DNA from: Roseobacter sp.
Lineage (GTDB): Bacteria; Pseudomonadota; Alphaproteobacteria; Rhodobacterales; Rhodobacteraceae
DNA length: 9,150 nt
Direction of reading: 5' to 3'
NCBI GenBank assembly: GCA_024636425.1
Contig: JAGXHB010000027.1
Coordinates: 1 to 9,150 of the forward strand
Within the stretch, counting starts at the first letter, position 1. Every line of letters begins with the position of its first letter. This document shows positions 1 to 5,911 of the stretch, one piece after another. A program made the position numbers and the translations under genes. The notes beneath the pieces are model-generated. The model was not told the DNA's origin and did not search any database. It saw only the letters and a program-made list of their open reading frames with translations.

Positions 1-353
1 GAAGTGGTGCAGCGAATAACCCAGACGTCATAACGGGGATGCTCCAGCGCGGACAGCGCGGGGGACGAAGCGACCATCCAGCCCGAAAACAGCTTGTCAT
101 CGCGGCCCTGAGTCTTGATCTCCAGCTCGGCAAAGGCATCGCCCGCCGGATTGCCGACGGGGTAGCGGCAGTCGTTCATCGTGACTTCAAGGTTGCCAAA
201 TTGCACGACCTGCCCGCGTAATACTTCGATGTCGCGCGCGACGCCCGAGACATTGTCGAGCGCGCGCAAGACGGCTCCCCCGGCGGAGGTCACCTCTTCC
301 TGCGCCTGGAGCGGTGCCGCGCCAAGCGCAAGCAAAATCAGTATCTTACGCAT
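1..353 (-). CDS. DUF2155 domain-containing exported protein (C-terminus cut by window edge)
   Basis: Reading leftward from an ATG at 353, the frame stays open to the window edge and gives 117 complete codons, so the stop lies outside. The first ~17 residues form a typical Sec signal peptide (R2 K3, a hydrophobic run, then cleavage near LQA/QE), so the product should be periplasmic. The mature part has the DUF2155 pattern: LRALDNVSG, a G-Q-V-V-Q-FGNLEV stretch, an MNDCRYP motif with Cys62, an FSGWMVASSPAL stretch and a VWVIRC motif with Cys115. The two cysteines could form a disulfide (inference). A GGGGGAG ribosome binding site lies 5 bases before the start. The gene follows the NDUFA12-like gene by 67 bp in the same direction with no terminator between, so they are probably co-transcribed. 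DUF2155 has no established biochemical function that I know of. Confidence 0.88.
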   Translation of the reverse strand, partial: MRKILILLALGAAPLQAQEEVTSAGGAVLRALDNVSGVARDIEVLRGQVVQFGNLEVTMNDCRYPVGNPAGDAFAELEIKTQGRDDKLFSGWMVASSPALSALEHPRYDVWVIRCTT

Positions 354-420
354 TATCACTCCCCCAGGCCGGACATGAACTTACTTACCATCCGTCCCCT
401 ATTCCTCAGTGTCGGCGAGC

Positions 421-804
421 TTATTCCGGGCTCCAGGCCTCGTAGTCGCCCCGGTCCGCAGGCTTTTCACGGCGGATCGACCCAGCGGGGGCATAGGCCA
501 GCGGTGTGCCGGTCCGGTTCTCGATATGGGGCTTTTCCCATGCCTTGTGAACCAGCGGCCTGTCGGAAGGCGTTTCGTTCCAGGTATGGTGCAGCCAACC
601 GTGCCAATCGGGATTGACGCGGGTCGCCTCGTTCTCGCCGTTGTAGATCACCCAGCGTTTGGTGTCGTCAGCGTTGCGATAATAGATGTTGCCCTGGGCA
701 TCCTCGCCCACCTTGGTGCCTTTGCGCCAGGTAAAAAGCTGCGTGTTCAACGTCTGACCGTTCCACCAGGTTACGCTGCGCATGAGAGAGTTGAGAATGC
801 CCAT
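421..804 (-). CDS. NADH:ubiquinone oxidoreductase subunit NDUFA12 family (complex I accessory subunit)
   Basis: A complete 127-residue protein of the NDUFA12/B17.2 family, the accessory subunit that mitochondrial complex I shares with alphaproteobacterial complex I. It binds on the peripheral (cytoplasmic) arm and supports assembly or stability rather than catalysis. Family hallmarks are visible in order: TWWNGQTLNT near residues 12-21, GxxVGED and GNIYY, RRWVIYNGE-like KRWVIYNGE, WHGWLHHT at about 67-74, a proline-rich KAWEKPH segment, GTPLAYAPAGSI, and the C-terminal DYEAWSPE. There is no signal peptide or membrane segment, as expected for a matrix/cytoplasmic subunit. A clear AGGAG sequence lies about 7 bases before the ATG. 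The DUF2155 gene follows downstream. No other nuo genes are in the window, so this subunit is encoded apart from any main nuo cluster, which is usual in this group. Confidence 0.93.
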   Translation of the reverse strand: MGILNSLMRSVTWWNGQTLNTQLFTWRKGTKVGEDAQGNIYYRNADDTKRWVIYNGENEATRVNPDWHGWLHHTWNETPSDRPLVHKAWEKPHIENRTGTPLAYAPAGSIRREKPADRGDYEAWSPE

Positions 805-829
805 GAAAATCTCCTGAAGCTTCCGCTGC

Positions 830-858
830 TATATGCACCAACGCAGCCCAAAGGTCTA
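830..858 (-). promoter_or_regulatory. Candidate sigma-70-type promoter for the NDUFA12-like gene
   Basis: On the minus strand TAGACC (853-858) and CATATA (830-835) are separated by 17 bp. The match to -35 and -10 consensus is partial (4/6 and 3/6). Transcription would begin near 823, about 20 bases before the start codon, leaving room for the AGGAG site. This is the only reasonable pair I see in the 83-bp gap after the RidA-family stop, but read-through from that gene is equally possible. Confidence 0.25.
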
Positions 859-887
859 GCGCGGTTCAGCGTTCATTGTCGCGGAAT

Positions 888-1247
888 TCAGCCGGGCAAG
901 ACGGCAGTCACCTCGATCTCGATGCGGTATTTGTCGTCGATCAGGCGACATTCCACCATTGTCGCCGCTGGCGGGTGCGCGCCAAAGGTTTCCGACAGGA
1001 TTGGCCAGCACGGCTCGAACTCTGCGCGGTCGGGCAGATAGTAGTTGACCCGCACCACATCCGCCATGGAGCAACCTGCCTGTTCCAGCGCACCCTTGAT
1101 CGTGGCCAGGGCGGCGCGGCACTGGTCGGTGACGGTATCGCCCTGCCCCACGGTGCCTGCCACATGGACGAACCCACCTGCGACCACCGCCCTGCAATAG
1201 CCGATCTTGGCTTCGAACTCACCGCCCGAGAAAATACGCTGTGTCAT
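888..1247 (-). CDS. RidA/YjgF/UK114-family protein with conserved catalytic arginine
   Basis: A 119-residue RidA-superfamily protein. RidA proteins are trimeric cytoplasmic enzymes that hydrolyse reactive enamines/imines such as 2-aminoacrylate, protecting PLP enzymes. Visible features are the Y17 region after the N-terminal strand, VAGTVGQ (29-35), the helix LATIKGALEQAGCSMADVV, NYYLPD (68-73) and the final strand RIEIEVTAV. Arg101 in ECRLI aligns with the catalytic Arg105 of E. coli RidA, and Glu112 matches the conserved acidic residue, so deaminase activity is plausible. I chose the ATG at 1247 because it has an AAAGGG site 6 bases upstream and gives the normal RidA length. The open frame extends to 1331, but the added residues do not resemble the family. 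The gene lies after the clpX terminator, so it probably has its own promoter. Its exact subfamily and substrate are not readable from sequence. Confidence 0.9.
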   Translation of the reverse strand: MTQRIFSGGEFEAKIGYCRAVVAGGFVHVAGTVGQGDTVTDQCRAALATIKGALEQAGCSMADVVRVNYYLPDRAEFEPCWPILSETFGAHPPAATMVECRLIDDKYRIEIEVTAVLPG

Positions 1248-1266
1248 GATATACCCTTTGAGTGCA

Positions 1267-1319
1267 GCCTTTTGCCCTGACAAACCTTTTGCGCAGGCCA
1301 CCGTCAAGGCGCAAAAGGC
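1267..1319. repeat. Inverted and iterated GCCTTTTGC repeats upstream of the RidA-family gene
   Basis: A perfect 10-bp inverted repeat, CCTTTTGCGC (1285-1294) and GCGCAAAAGG (1309-1318), is separated by 14 bp. A further direct copy, GCCTTTTGC, sits at 1267-1275, and the right arm extends to the same 9-mer inverted (1311-1319). All copies lie between the clpX terminator and the ATG at 1247. They could be operator half-sites for a dimeric regulator or a leader hairpin. A TTGACG at the arm/loop region, with a weak TTTGTC 17 bp on, would place a poor promoter inside the repeat. No T-run follows, so it is not an intrinsic terminator. Function is inferred from position only. Confidence 0.5.
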
Positions 1320-1348
1320 ATGGCCCCTCAATGCCGGGCGTCGAAACG

Positions 1349-1377
1349 AAAAAAGCGCACCGTTGCGGGTGCGCTTT
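1349..1377 (-). terminator. Rho-independent terminator of clpX
   Basis: On the minus strand a perfect 10-bp stem (AAAGCGCACC pairing with GGTGCGCTTT, arms 1368-1377 and 1352-1361) with a 6-base loop is followed directly by a run of six T (1354-1349, partly inside the stem). It begins 21 bases after the clpX stop codon. This is the strongest terminator in the window and separates clpX from the downstream RidA-family gene. Confidence 0.92.
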
Positions 1378-1398
1378 GATCAATCACTGTGCCGATGG

Positions 1399-2664
1399 TC
1401 AGCCCGCTGTCGCAGACTCCTTCTCGGCCTCTGCGTAGATCATCAACGGGGCGGCGTCGGAATTCACCGCTTCCTCGTTCACCACAACCTCGATCACACT
1501 GTCCAACCCGGGCAGTTCGAACATTGTGTTCAGCAATATATCCTCAAGGATAGACCGCAAACCGCGTGCACCGGTCTTGCGCAGGATGGCGCGTTTGGCG
1601 ATGGCCGACAATGCGTCATCGGTAAAGGTAAGCTGCGTATCCTCGATTTCGAACAGGCGCTGGTACTGCTTGACCAGCGCGTTCTTCGGCTGGGTCAGGA
1701 TGGTGACAAGCGCGTCCTCGTCCAGATCCTCGAGCGTGGCAAGAACGGGCAAGCGACCTACAAATTCCGGGATCAGGCCGAATTTCAGCAGATCTTCGGG
1801 CTCGAGATCGGTGAAAATCTCACCGATGCCACGGGCATCCTTGTCGCGCACGTCAGCGCCAAAGCCCATGGCGGACCCTTTGCCGCGCGCGGCAATGATC
1901 CGGTCAAGACCCGCAAAGGCACCACCGCAGATGAACAGGATGTTAGTCGTGTCCACCTGCAGGAATTCCTGCTGTGGATGCTTGCGCCCGCCCTGCGGCG
2001 GCACGGAGGCGACCGTGCCTTCCATCAGCTTCAGCAGCGCCTGCTGTACACCCTCGCCCGAGACGTCACGGGTGATGGACGGGTTTTCGGATTTGCGTGT
2101 GATCTTATCGACCTCGTCGATATAGACGATGCCGCGCTGTGCACGCTCGACATTATACTCGGACGATTGCAGCAGCTTGAGGATGATGTTCTCCACATCC
2201 TCGCCGACATAACCGGCTTCGGTCAATGTGGTCGCGTCTGCCATGGTAAAGGGCACATCCAGAATACGCGCCAGCGTTTGCGCCAGCAGCGTCTTGCCGC
2301 AGCCGGTCGGGCCGATCAGCAGGATGTTGGATTTTGCAAGCTCGATATCGCCGCCTTTTTGCGCGTGATTGAGCCGCTTGTAGTGGTTATGGACCGCCAC
2401 GGACAACACCCGCTTGGCCATCGCCTGCCCGATCACATAGTCATCCAGCACAGCGCAGATGTCTTTGGGTGTGGGAACGCCATCGGTGGCTTTCAGGCCG
2501 GATGCCTTGGTTTCTTCGCGGATGATGTCCATGCAAAGCTCTACACATTCATCGCAGATGAAAACCGTGGGGCCCGCAATCAGCTTGCGCACCTCGTGCT
2601 GGCTTTTACCACAAAAGCTGCAGTAGAGTGTGTTTTTGCTGTCGCCGCTGGAACTGTTAGCCAT
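1399..2664 (-). CDS. clpX: ATP-dependent Clp protease ATP-binding subunit ClpX
   Basis: The 421-residue AAA+ unfoldase of the ClpXP protease (E. coli ClpX is 424). It recognises tagged substrates, unfolds them with ATP and feeds them to ClpP in the cytoplasm. Domains in order: an N-terminal zinc-binding domain with Cys15, Cys18, Cys37 and Cys40; Walker A GPTGCGKT (118-125); pore-1 loop GYVGED (151-156); Walker B with Asp183-Glu184; the GSA-MGF ClpP-docking loop (266-268); GLIPEFVGRLP; and sensor-2 GARGLR with Arg370. All catalytic residues are present. The start is supported by an AAAGGG site 6 bases upstream and by the family-typical N-terminus leading into TLYCSFCGKS. The gene is downstream of clpP with a 131-bp gap and ends at an intrinsic terminator. 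One oddity is Met instead of the usual Ile in the IGF docking motif. Identification is secure. Confidence 0.98.
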   Translation of the reverse strand: MANSSSGDSKNTLYCSFCGKSQHEVRKLIAGPTVFICDECVELCMDIIREETKASGLKATDGVPTPKDICAVLDDYVIGQAMAKRVLSVAVHNHYKRLNHAQKGGDIELAKSNILLIGPTGCGKTLLAQTLARILDVPFTMADATTLTEAGYVGEDVENIILKLLQSSEYNVERAQRGIVYIDEVDKITRKSENPSITRDVSGEGVQQALLKLMEGTVASVPPQGGRKHPQQEFLQVDTTNILFICGGAFAGLDRIIAARGKGSAMGFGADVRDKDARGIGEIFTDLEPEDLLKFGLIPEFVGRLPVLATLEDLDEDALVTILTQPKNALVKQYQRLFEIEDTQLTFTDDALSAIAKRAILRKTGARGLRSILEDILLNTMFELPGLDSVIEVVVNEEAVNSDAAPLMIYAEAEKESATAG

Positions 2665-2753
2665 TTCAACCCTTTCAGGTCTGTCGTGTGATCTTGCCCG
2701 CCATCTGGCGTCGCACTTGATTTCTTGCTTCTGGCCAGCTTAGGCCAGTGGTC

Positions 2754-2785
2754 CATGGTCCACAATCGTAAAATTATGGACCATG
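2754..2785. repeat. Inverted repeat in the clpP-clpX intergenic region
   Basis: CATGGTCCA (2754-2762) pairs with TGGACCATG (2777-2785) across a 14-base AT-rich spacer, giving a 9-bp perfect stem. A direct copy of TGGTCCA lies immediately to the left (2749-2755), so the left side holds two tandem half-sites. Just beyond it are the palindrome CTGGCCAG (2731-2738) and a near copy TAGGCCAG (2741-2748). The block begins 10 bases after the clpP stop and ends about 90 bases before the clpX start. No T-run follows on the minus strand, so it is not a canonical intrinsic terminator. It may be an operator, an RNA stem limiting read-through into clpX, or a processing site. I see no convincing clpX promoter in the gap. 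Confidence 0.5.
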
Positions 2786-2795
2786 CACGCCTAGT

Positions 2796-3449
2796 TTACT
2801 TGTCTTTCTTGTCTTTTTTGTCAGCGTCCGGATCGTCCGCCTTGCCGCGAGCCGCGACGATTTCGTCGATATGCCCCCATGCAAGCGCATCTTCGGGGGT
2901 CATCCATTTGTCCCGGTCCAGCGCTCTTTGTACTGTATCATAGTCCTGACCGGTATGCTTCATGTACAAACGGTACATCCGCTCGCGGGTGTCTTCGATG
3001 CTTTTGGCGCTGATCAGGATGTCAGCGGCCGTACCGCGTGCGCCACCCGAAGGCTGGTGCACCAGAAATTCCGAGTTCGGCAGCGAGAACCGCATGCCTT
3101 TTTCGCCGCCGATCGCGATGACCGACCCCATCGAGGCGGCCAGACCGCACACAAGCGTGGACACTTTGGGGCGGATATATTGCATCGTGTCATAAATGCT
3201 CATCCCTGCGACAACGCTGCCACCGGGGCTGTTGATATACATCGAAATTTCCTTGGACGGATTCTCCGCCTCAAGATGCAAAAGCTGTGCCACGACCAGC
3301 GATGACATGCCGTCATGCACGGGGCCATTCACGAAAATGATCCGTTCTTTCAGCAGCCGCGAGAAAATATCGTACGCGCGTTCGCCCCGGCTGGTCTGCT
3401 CAACCACCATGGGGACAAGGTTCATGTATGTTTCAATAGGATCGTTCAT
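2796..3449 (-). CDS. clpP: ATP-dependent Clp protease proteolytic subunit ClpP
   Basis: The 217-residue serine protease subunit that forms the tetradecameric chamber of ClpXP/ClpAP in the cytoplasm. The catalytic triad is readable: Ser106 in GLAASMGS, His131 in FLVHQPSGG and Asp180 in DRDKWM, with the same spacing as in E. coli ClpP. The oxyanion/strand motif INSPGGSV (72-79) and the LPNSEF segment are intact. The start at 3449 gives the expected N-terminus (MNDPIETYMNLVPMVVEQTSRGERAYDI) seen in related ClpP proteins, with an AGGCAGG site close upstream. The frame stays open further upstream to 3857, but that part lies antisense to the photolyase-like gene and is not ClpP-like. Residues 203-217 form a very charged Asp/Lys tail ending KKDKKDK, beyond the folded core. 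clpX follows in the same direction. Confidence 0.98.
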   Translation of the reverse strand: MNDPIETYMNLVPMVVEQTSRGERAYDIFSRLLKERIIFVNGPVHDGMSSLVVAQLLHLEAENPSKEISMYINSPGGSVVAGMSIYDTMQYIRPKVSTLVCGLAASMGSVIAIGGEKGMRFSLPNSEFLVHQPSGGARGTAADILISAKSIEDTRERMYRLYMKHTGQDYDTVQRALDRDKWMTPEDALAWGHIDEIVAARGKADDPDADKKDKKDK

Positions 3450-3504
3450 AATGCCTGCCTGATTGTGCCGTCCGCGGGACCATACCCGCGAAACCCTTAC
3501 CCGT

Positions 3505-3533
3505 AGATTAGTCGCGGCAAACTTGGGGTTCAA
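3505..3533 (-). promoter_or_regulatory. Candidate clpP promoter
   Basis: On the minus strand TTGAAC (3528-3533) is followed after 17 bp by TAATCT (3505-3510). The -35 match is good, the -10 weak. The start would fall near 3497, giving a leader of roughly 48 bases that contains a small GC hairpin (CGCGGG/CCCGCG, arms 3473-3478 and 3485-3490, loop of 6). Because clpP and the photolyase-like gene diverge here, this 138-bp region must hold promoter elements for both. I could not pick one for the plus strand. Confidence 0.35.
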
Positions 3534-3587
3534 GGGGTGGCGACCGATCGAGTTGATACCGCCCCCGACAAGACTAGATCGCGCGGT

Positions 3588-4799
3588 ATGAATGATCCTT
3601 TGTCCCTCTTTCCGCCAACACGTGCGGCTGCCCTTGATCGCATTCGCGATTTTGCCCCGCATACGGGGAAAACCTATGCCGAAGGGCGCAATTTCTATGC
3701 CTCGGCGGTGGAGGGCGGCGCTGTCTCGGCGCTGTCGCCCTACCTGCGCTGCGGCATGATCTCGCAGGTGGAACTGCTGCGCGCCGTGCTGGAGCATCAC
3801 AGCGAAAAAGAGGCGGGCAAATTCATCGCCGAAGTGTTCTGGCGCACGTACTGGCAAGGTTGGCTTGCCATGCGTCCGGGCGTTTGGGGAGACTACCAGA
3901 CTGATTTAAAAAGGCTTTTCAACGAAGTGCAAACACAGTCCGGCCTTCGGCAGCGGTGGGAAGCTGCCTGTCTGGGCCAAACGGGGATCGCGCCTTTTGA
4001 TCACTGGGCGCAAGAATTGGCGCAGACCGGCTATCTGCACAATCACGCCCGCATGTGGTTCGCCTCCATCTGGGTGCACACGCTGGGGCTGCCGTGGCAA
4101 TTGGGCGCGGATTTCTTTTTGCGTCACCTGCTGGACGGGTGCCCCGCCTCCAACACTCTGAGCTGGAAATGGGTCGCAGGCATCCAGACCATCGGCAAGC
4201 CGTACCTCGCCACGTCCGAAAATATCGAAAAGTTTACCCAAGGCCAGTTTGCCGACGTTCAAGGGTTGGCACGCAAGCCGGCTGACCTGCCAGCCTCACC
4301 CCATCCGGATCCGGCTCCGCTGTGGGAGGCGGGCCAGCCTGATACGCACCTGCGCAGCGCGTTGGTGCTGCACGAGGATGATCTGAACCCGCTTCATGTG
4401 CTTGAGGGGATGACCCCGCTGATCGCCAACGTGGCGCTCATGGCGACAGCCCGCCAAACCCCGTGGCAGATCGCTCCTCAGGTGGCAGAGTTTCGCGCCA
4501 ACGCGCTTGAGGATGCCCGTGCGCGGCTCGCAAAAGAGATCGGCCTGGGCGCGGAGGTGGTTGCCAGTGCCCAAGCGCTAGCAGATTGGGCGACGGCGCA
4601 TGGCGCCGAACAGCTTGTCACGGCAGATGCGCCCGTCGGGCCGACCAAAGACATCCTTGACGCTTATGACAGTTTGCCCGACGCGCCACCGCTTGTGCGC
4701 GTCCGGTCAGAGATGGACGCCGCCGCGTGGCCCCATGCAACCAAAGGGTTTTTCAAATTCCGCGACCATATCCCCGCTCTGATCAAGGAGCTGGTCTAG
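3588..4799 (+). CDS. Cryptochrome/photolyase-family FAD-binding protein with apparently permuted domain order
   Basis: A 403-residue protein whose first ~225 residues match the helical FAD-binding domain of cryptochromes/photolyases. Motifs in order: YAEGRNF (30-36), SALSPYLRCG (47-56), AEVFWRTYWQGW (81-92), GYLHNHARMWFASIW (148-162), LPWQLGADFF (168-177) and LLDGCPASNTLSWKWVAG (181-198). By alignment from memory, Asn189, Trp193 and Trp170 correspond to E. coli photolyase Asn378 (near flavin N5), Trp382 and Trp359, while Asp374 is replaced by Cys185. The usual N-terminal alpha/beta domain is absent in front. Instead, residues ~255-403 look like one: ALVLHEDDLNP, a helix-strand series, TADAPVGP, and WPHATKGFFKFRDHIPALI. 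Light-dependent DNA repair or light sensing is possible but unproven. A GTG at 3537 would add 17 residues; I preferred the ATG at 3588 because the family similarity starts there, although neither start has a strong ribosome binding site. It is the only plus-strand gene. Confidence 0.88.
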   Translation: MNDPLSLFPPTRAAALDRIRDFAPHTGKTYAEGRNFYASAVEGGAVSALSPYLRCGMISQVELLRAVLEHHSEKEAGKFIAEVFWRTYWQGWLAMRPGVWGDYQTDLKRLFNEVQTQSGLRQRWEAACLGQTGIAPFDHWAQELAQTGYLHNHARMWFASIWVHTLGLPWQLGADFFLRHLLDGCPASNTLSWKWVAGIQTIGKPYLATSENIEKFTQGQFADVQGLARKPADLPASPHPDPAPLWEAGQPDTHLRSALVLHEDDLNPLHVLEGMTPLIANVALMATARQTPWQIAPQVAEFRANALEDARARLAKEIGLGAEVVASAQALADWATAHGAEQLVTADAPVGPTKDILDAYDSLPDAPPLVRVRSEMDAAAWPHATKGFFKFRDHIPALIKELV

Positions 4800-5197
4800 C
4801 GTTTTGCAATCACAGCCGTCGCCTCGATCTCGACCTTGGCTTCGTCCTCGATCAGACCGGCGACCACGACCATCGCCATCGCGGGAAAATGCCGGCCCAT
4901 GACCTCGCGATAGGCGCGCCCGACATCGGCTTGCGCAGCCAGATATTCGGCTTTGTCGGTGACATACCAGGTCAGGCGCATGATGTCTTCGGGCACCCCC
5001 CCCGCCGCTTCGACCACGGCGCGGATATTCATTAAGGCCTGCGTCATTTGACCGATAAAATCATGCGCTTCGAATGTCTGGTCTGCCGTCCAGCCGATCT
5101 GCCCGCCGACGAACAGATGCCCGTCCGCAGACAACATCCCGTTGGCATAGCCTTTTGCCGGTGCCCATCCTTCGGGCTGGATCACTTGATGAGACAT
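4796..5197 (-). CDS. RidA/YjgF-family protein lacking the catalytic arginine, end of the ABC transporter operon
   Basis: A 133-residue RidA-superfamily protein with GHLFVGGQIGW (26-36), the helix region QMTQALMNIRAVVEAAGGVPEDIMRLTWYVTD, and the last strand KVEIEATAV. At the position of the catalytic arginine of RidA (VxVAR-L in E. coli) the sequence reads VVVAGL, with Gly114, so it should not be a standard RidA imine deaminase. Arginine-less Rid subfamilies are known, and the related 2-aminomuconate deaminases show that the fold can serve in catabolism. The ATG at 5197 has an AAGGA site 7 bases upstream. The gene lies 24 bp after the LivF-type ATPase gene in the same direction, so it is most likely the last gene of the importer operon and may act on the imported compound or a breakdown product (inference). 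Its stop overlaps the stop of the convergent photolyase-like gene. Confidence 0.92.
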   Translation of the reverse strand: MSHQVIQPEGWAPAKGYANGMLSADGHLFVGGQIGWTADQTFEAHDFIGQMTQALMNIRAVVEAAGGVPEDIMRLTWYVTDKAEYLAAQADVGRAYREVMGRHFPAMAMVVVAGLIEDEAKVEIEATAVIAKR

Positions 5198-5221
5198 GTT
5201 TTTTCCTTTTTCGTCAGACGT

Positions 5222-5911
5222 CTAGACGCCAAGATACTGATCGGCCACGCCCCGGTCGAGAGCATCCATCGCCCCCGACCAGACCGACCGGCCTCGCTCC
5301 AGAATGACCGCGTGATCTGCGACCTGCCGCAATTCGGCCAGTGACTTATCGACCACCAGCAGCGCAAGCCCGGACTCGCGTTTCAGCGTTTTGACCGCAG
5401 CCCAGATTTCCTGTCGCACCACCGGAGCGAGGCCCTCCGTCGCTTCGTCCAGCAGCAACAGCTTTGGGTTCGTCATCAGCGCGCGGCCAATCGCAAGCAT
5501 CTGCTGTTCGCCCCCCGACAGCGACCTCGCCACCTGATCGCGCCGTTCGCCGAGCCGGGGAAACAGATCGCAGACGCGGGCAAAATCCCAAGGGCCGGGC
5601 CGTGCGGCGGCGATCAGGTTCTCGTGCACCGTCAACGGACCAAAGCAGCGCCGCCCCTCTGGCACCAGACCCAGGCCCGCCTGTGCGGCGCGGTGACTGG
5701 GCAGCGGCCCCAGATCGCGCCCGTCAAAATGCACCGACCCGCCCGAGTTCTTGAGCATCCGGCAGATCACCTTGATGGTCGATGATTTGCCCATGCCGTT
5801 ACGTCCCATCAGCGCGCAGACCTCGCCTGCTTCAAGCGCCAGATCGACGCCGAACAGCGCCTGTGTCGGTCCGTAAGACGCTGTCACACCTTGCAATTTC
5901 AGAAAACTCAT
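5222..5911 (-). CDS. livF: LivF-type ABC transporter ATP-binding protein
   Basis: A 229-residue nucleotide-binding subunit of a branched-chain-amino-acid-type (HAAT) importer, acting at the cytoplasmic face with the LivG-type partner. Visible motifs: Walker A GRNGMGKS (36-43), the PEGRRCF stretch after the first domain typical of LivF (84-90), ABC signature LSGGEQQ (131-137) and Walker B LLLLDE (151-156) followed by the LivF-typical ATEGLAP. The switch region reads VDKSL, with Lys189 where most ABC ATPases have His; LivF proteins commonly have Gln there (VEQN), so this is a further change. The start overlaps the livG stop as ATGA, with GGAGG 7 bases upstream, indicating translational coupling. 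The family assignment is firm; the ligand transported is not known. Confidence 0.95.
   Translation of the reverse strand: MSFLKLQGVTASYGPTQALFGVDLALEAGEVCALMGRNGMGKSSTIKVICRMLKNSGGSVHFDGRDLGPLPSHRAAQAGLGLVPEGRRCFGPLTVHENLIAAARPGPWDFARVCDLFPRLGERRDQVARSLSGGEQQMLAIGRALMTNPKLLLLDEATEGLAPVVRQEIWAAVKTLKRESGLALLVVDKSLAELRQVADHAVILERGRSVWSGAMDALDRGVADQYLGV

Noticed and set aside
409..1041. 210-codon plus-strand open frame across the NDUFA12-like gene
   Set aside because: It overlaps two well-supported minus-strand genes and shows no family features.
1248..1331. 28-residue N-terminal extension of the first RidA-family protein
   Set aside because: It is unlike RidA, covers the inverted repeat region, and the downstream ATG at 1247 has a good AAAGGG site.
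1207..2691. 494-codon plus-strand open frame opposite clpX
   Set aside because: It is antisense to the unmistakable clpX over almost its whole length, has no recognisable family motifs, and is a common shadow in high-GC coding DNA.
3537..3587. GTG start adding 17 residues to the photolyase-like protein
   Set aside because: The added residues show no similarity to the domain, and an AAGG abuts the GTG with no spacing. The ATG at 3588 is preferred but not certain.
3450..3857. N-terminal extension of ClpP to 353 residues
   Set aside because: ClpP is ~200-217 residues. The extension is antisense to the photolyase-like gene, and the ATG at 3449 has a ribosome binding site and the usual N-terminus.
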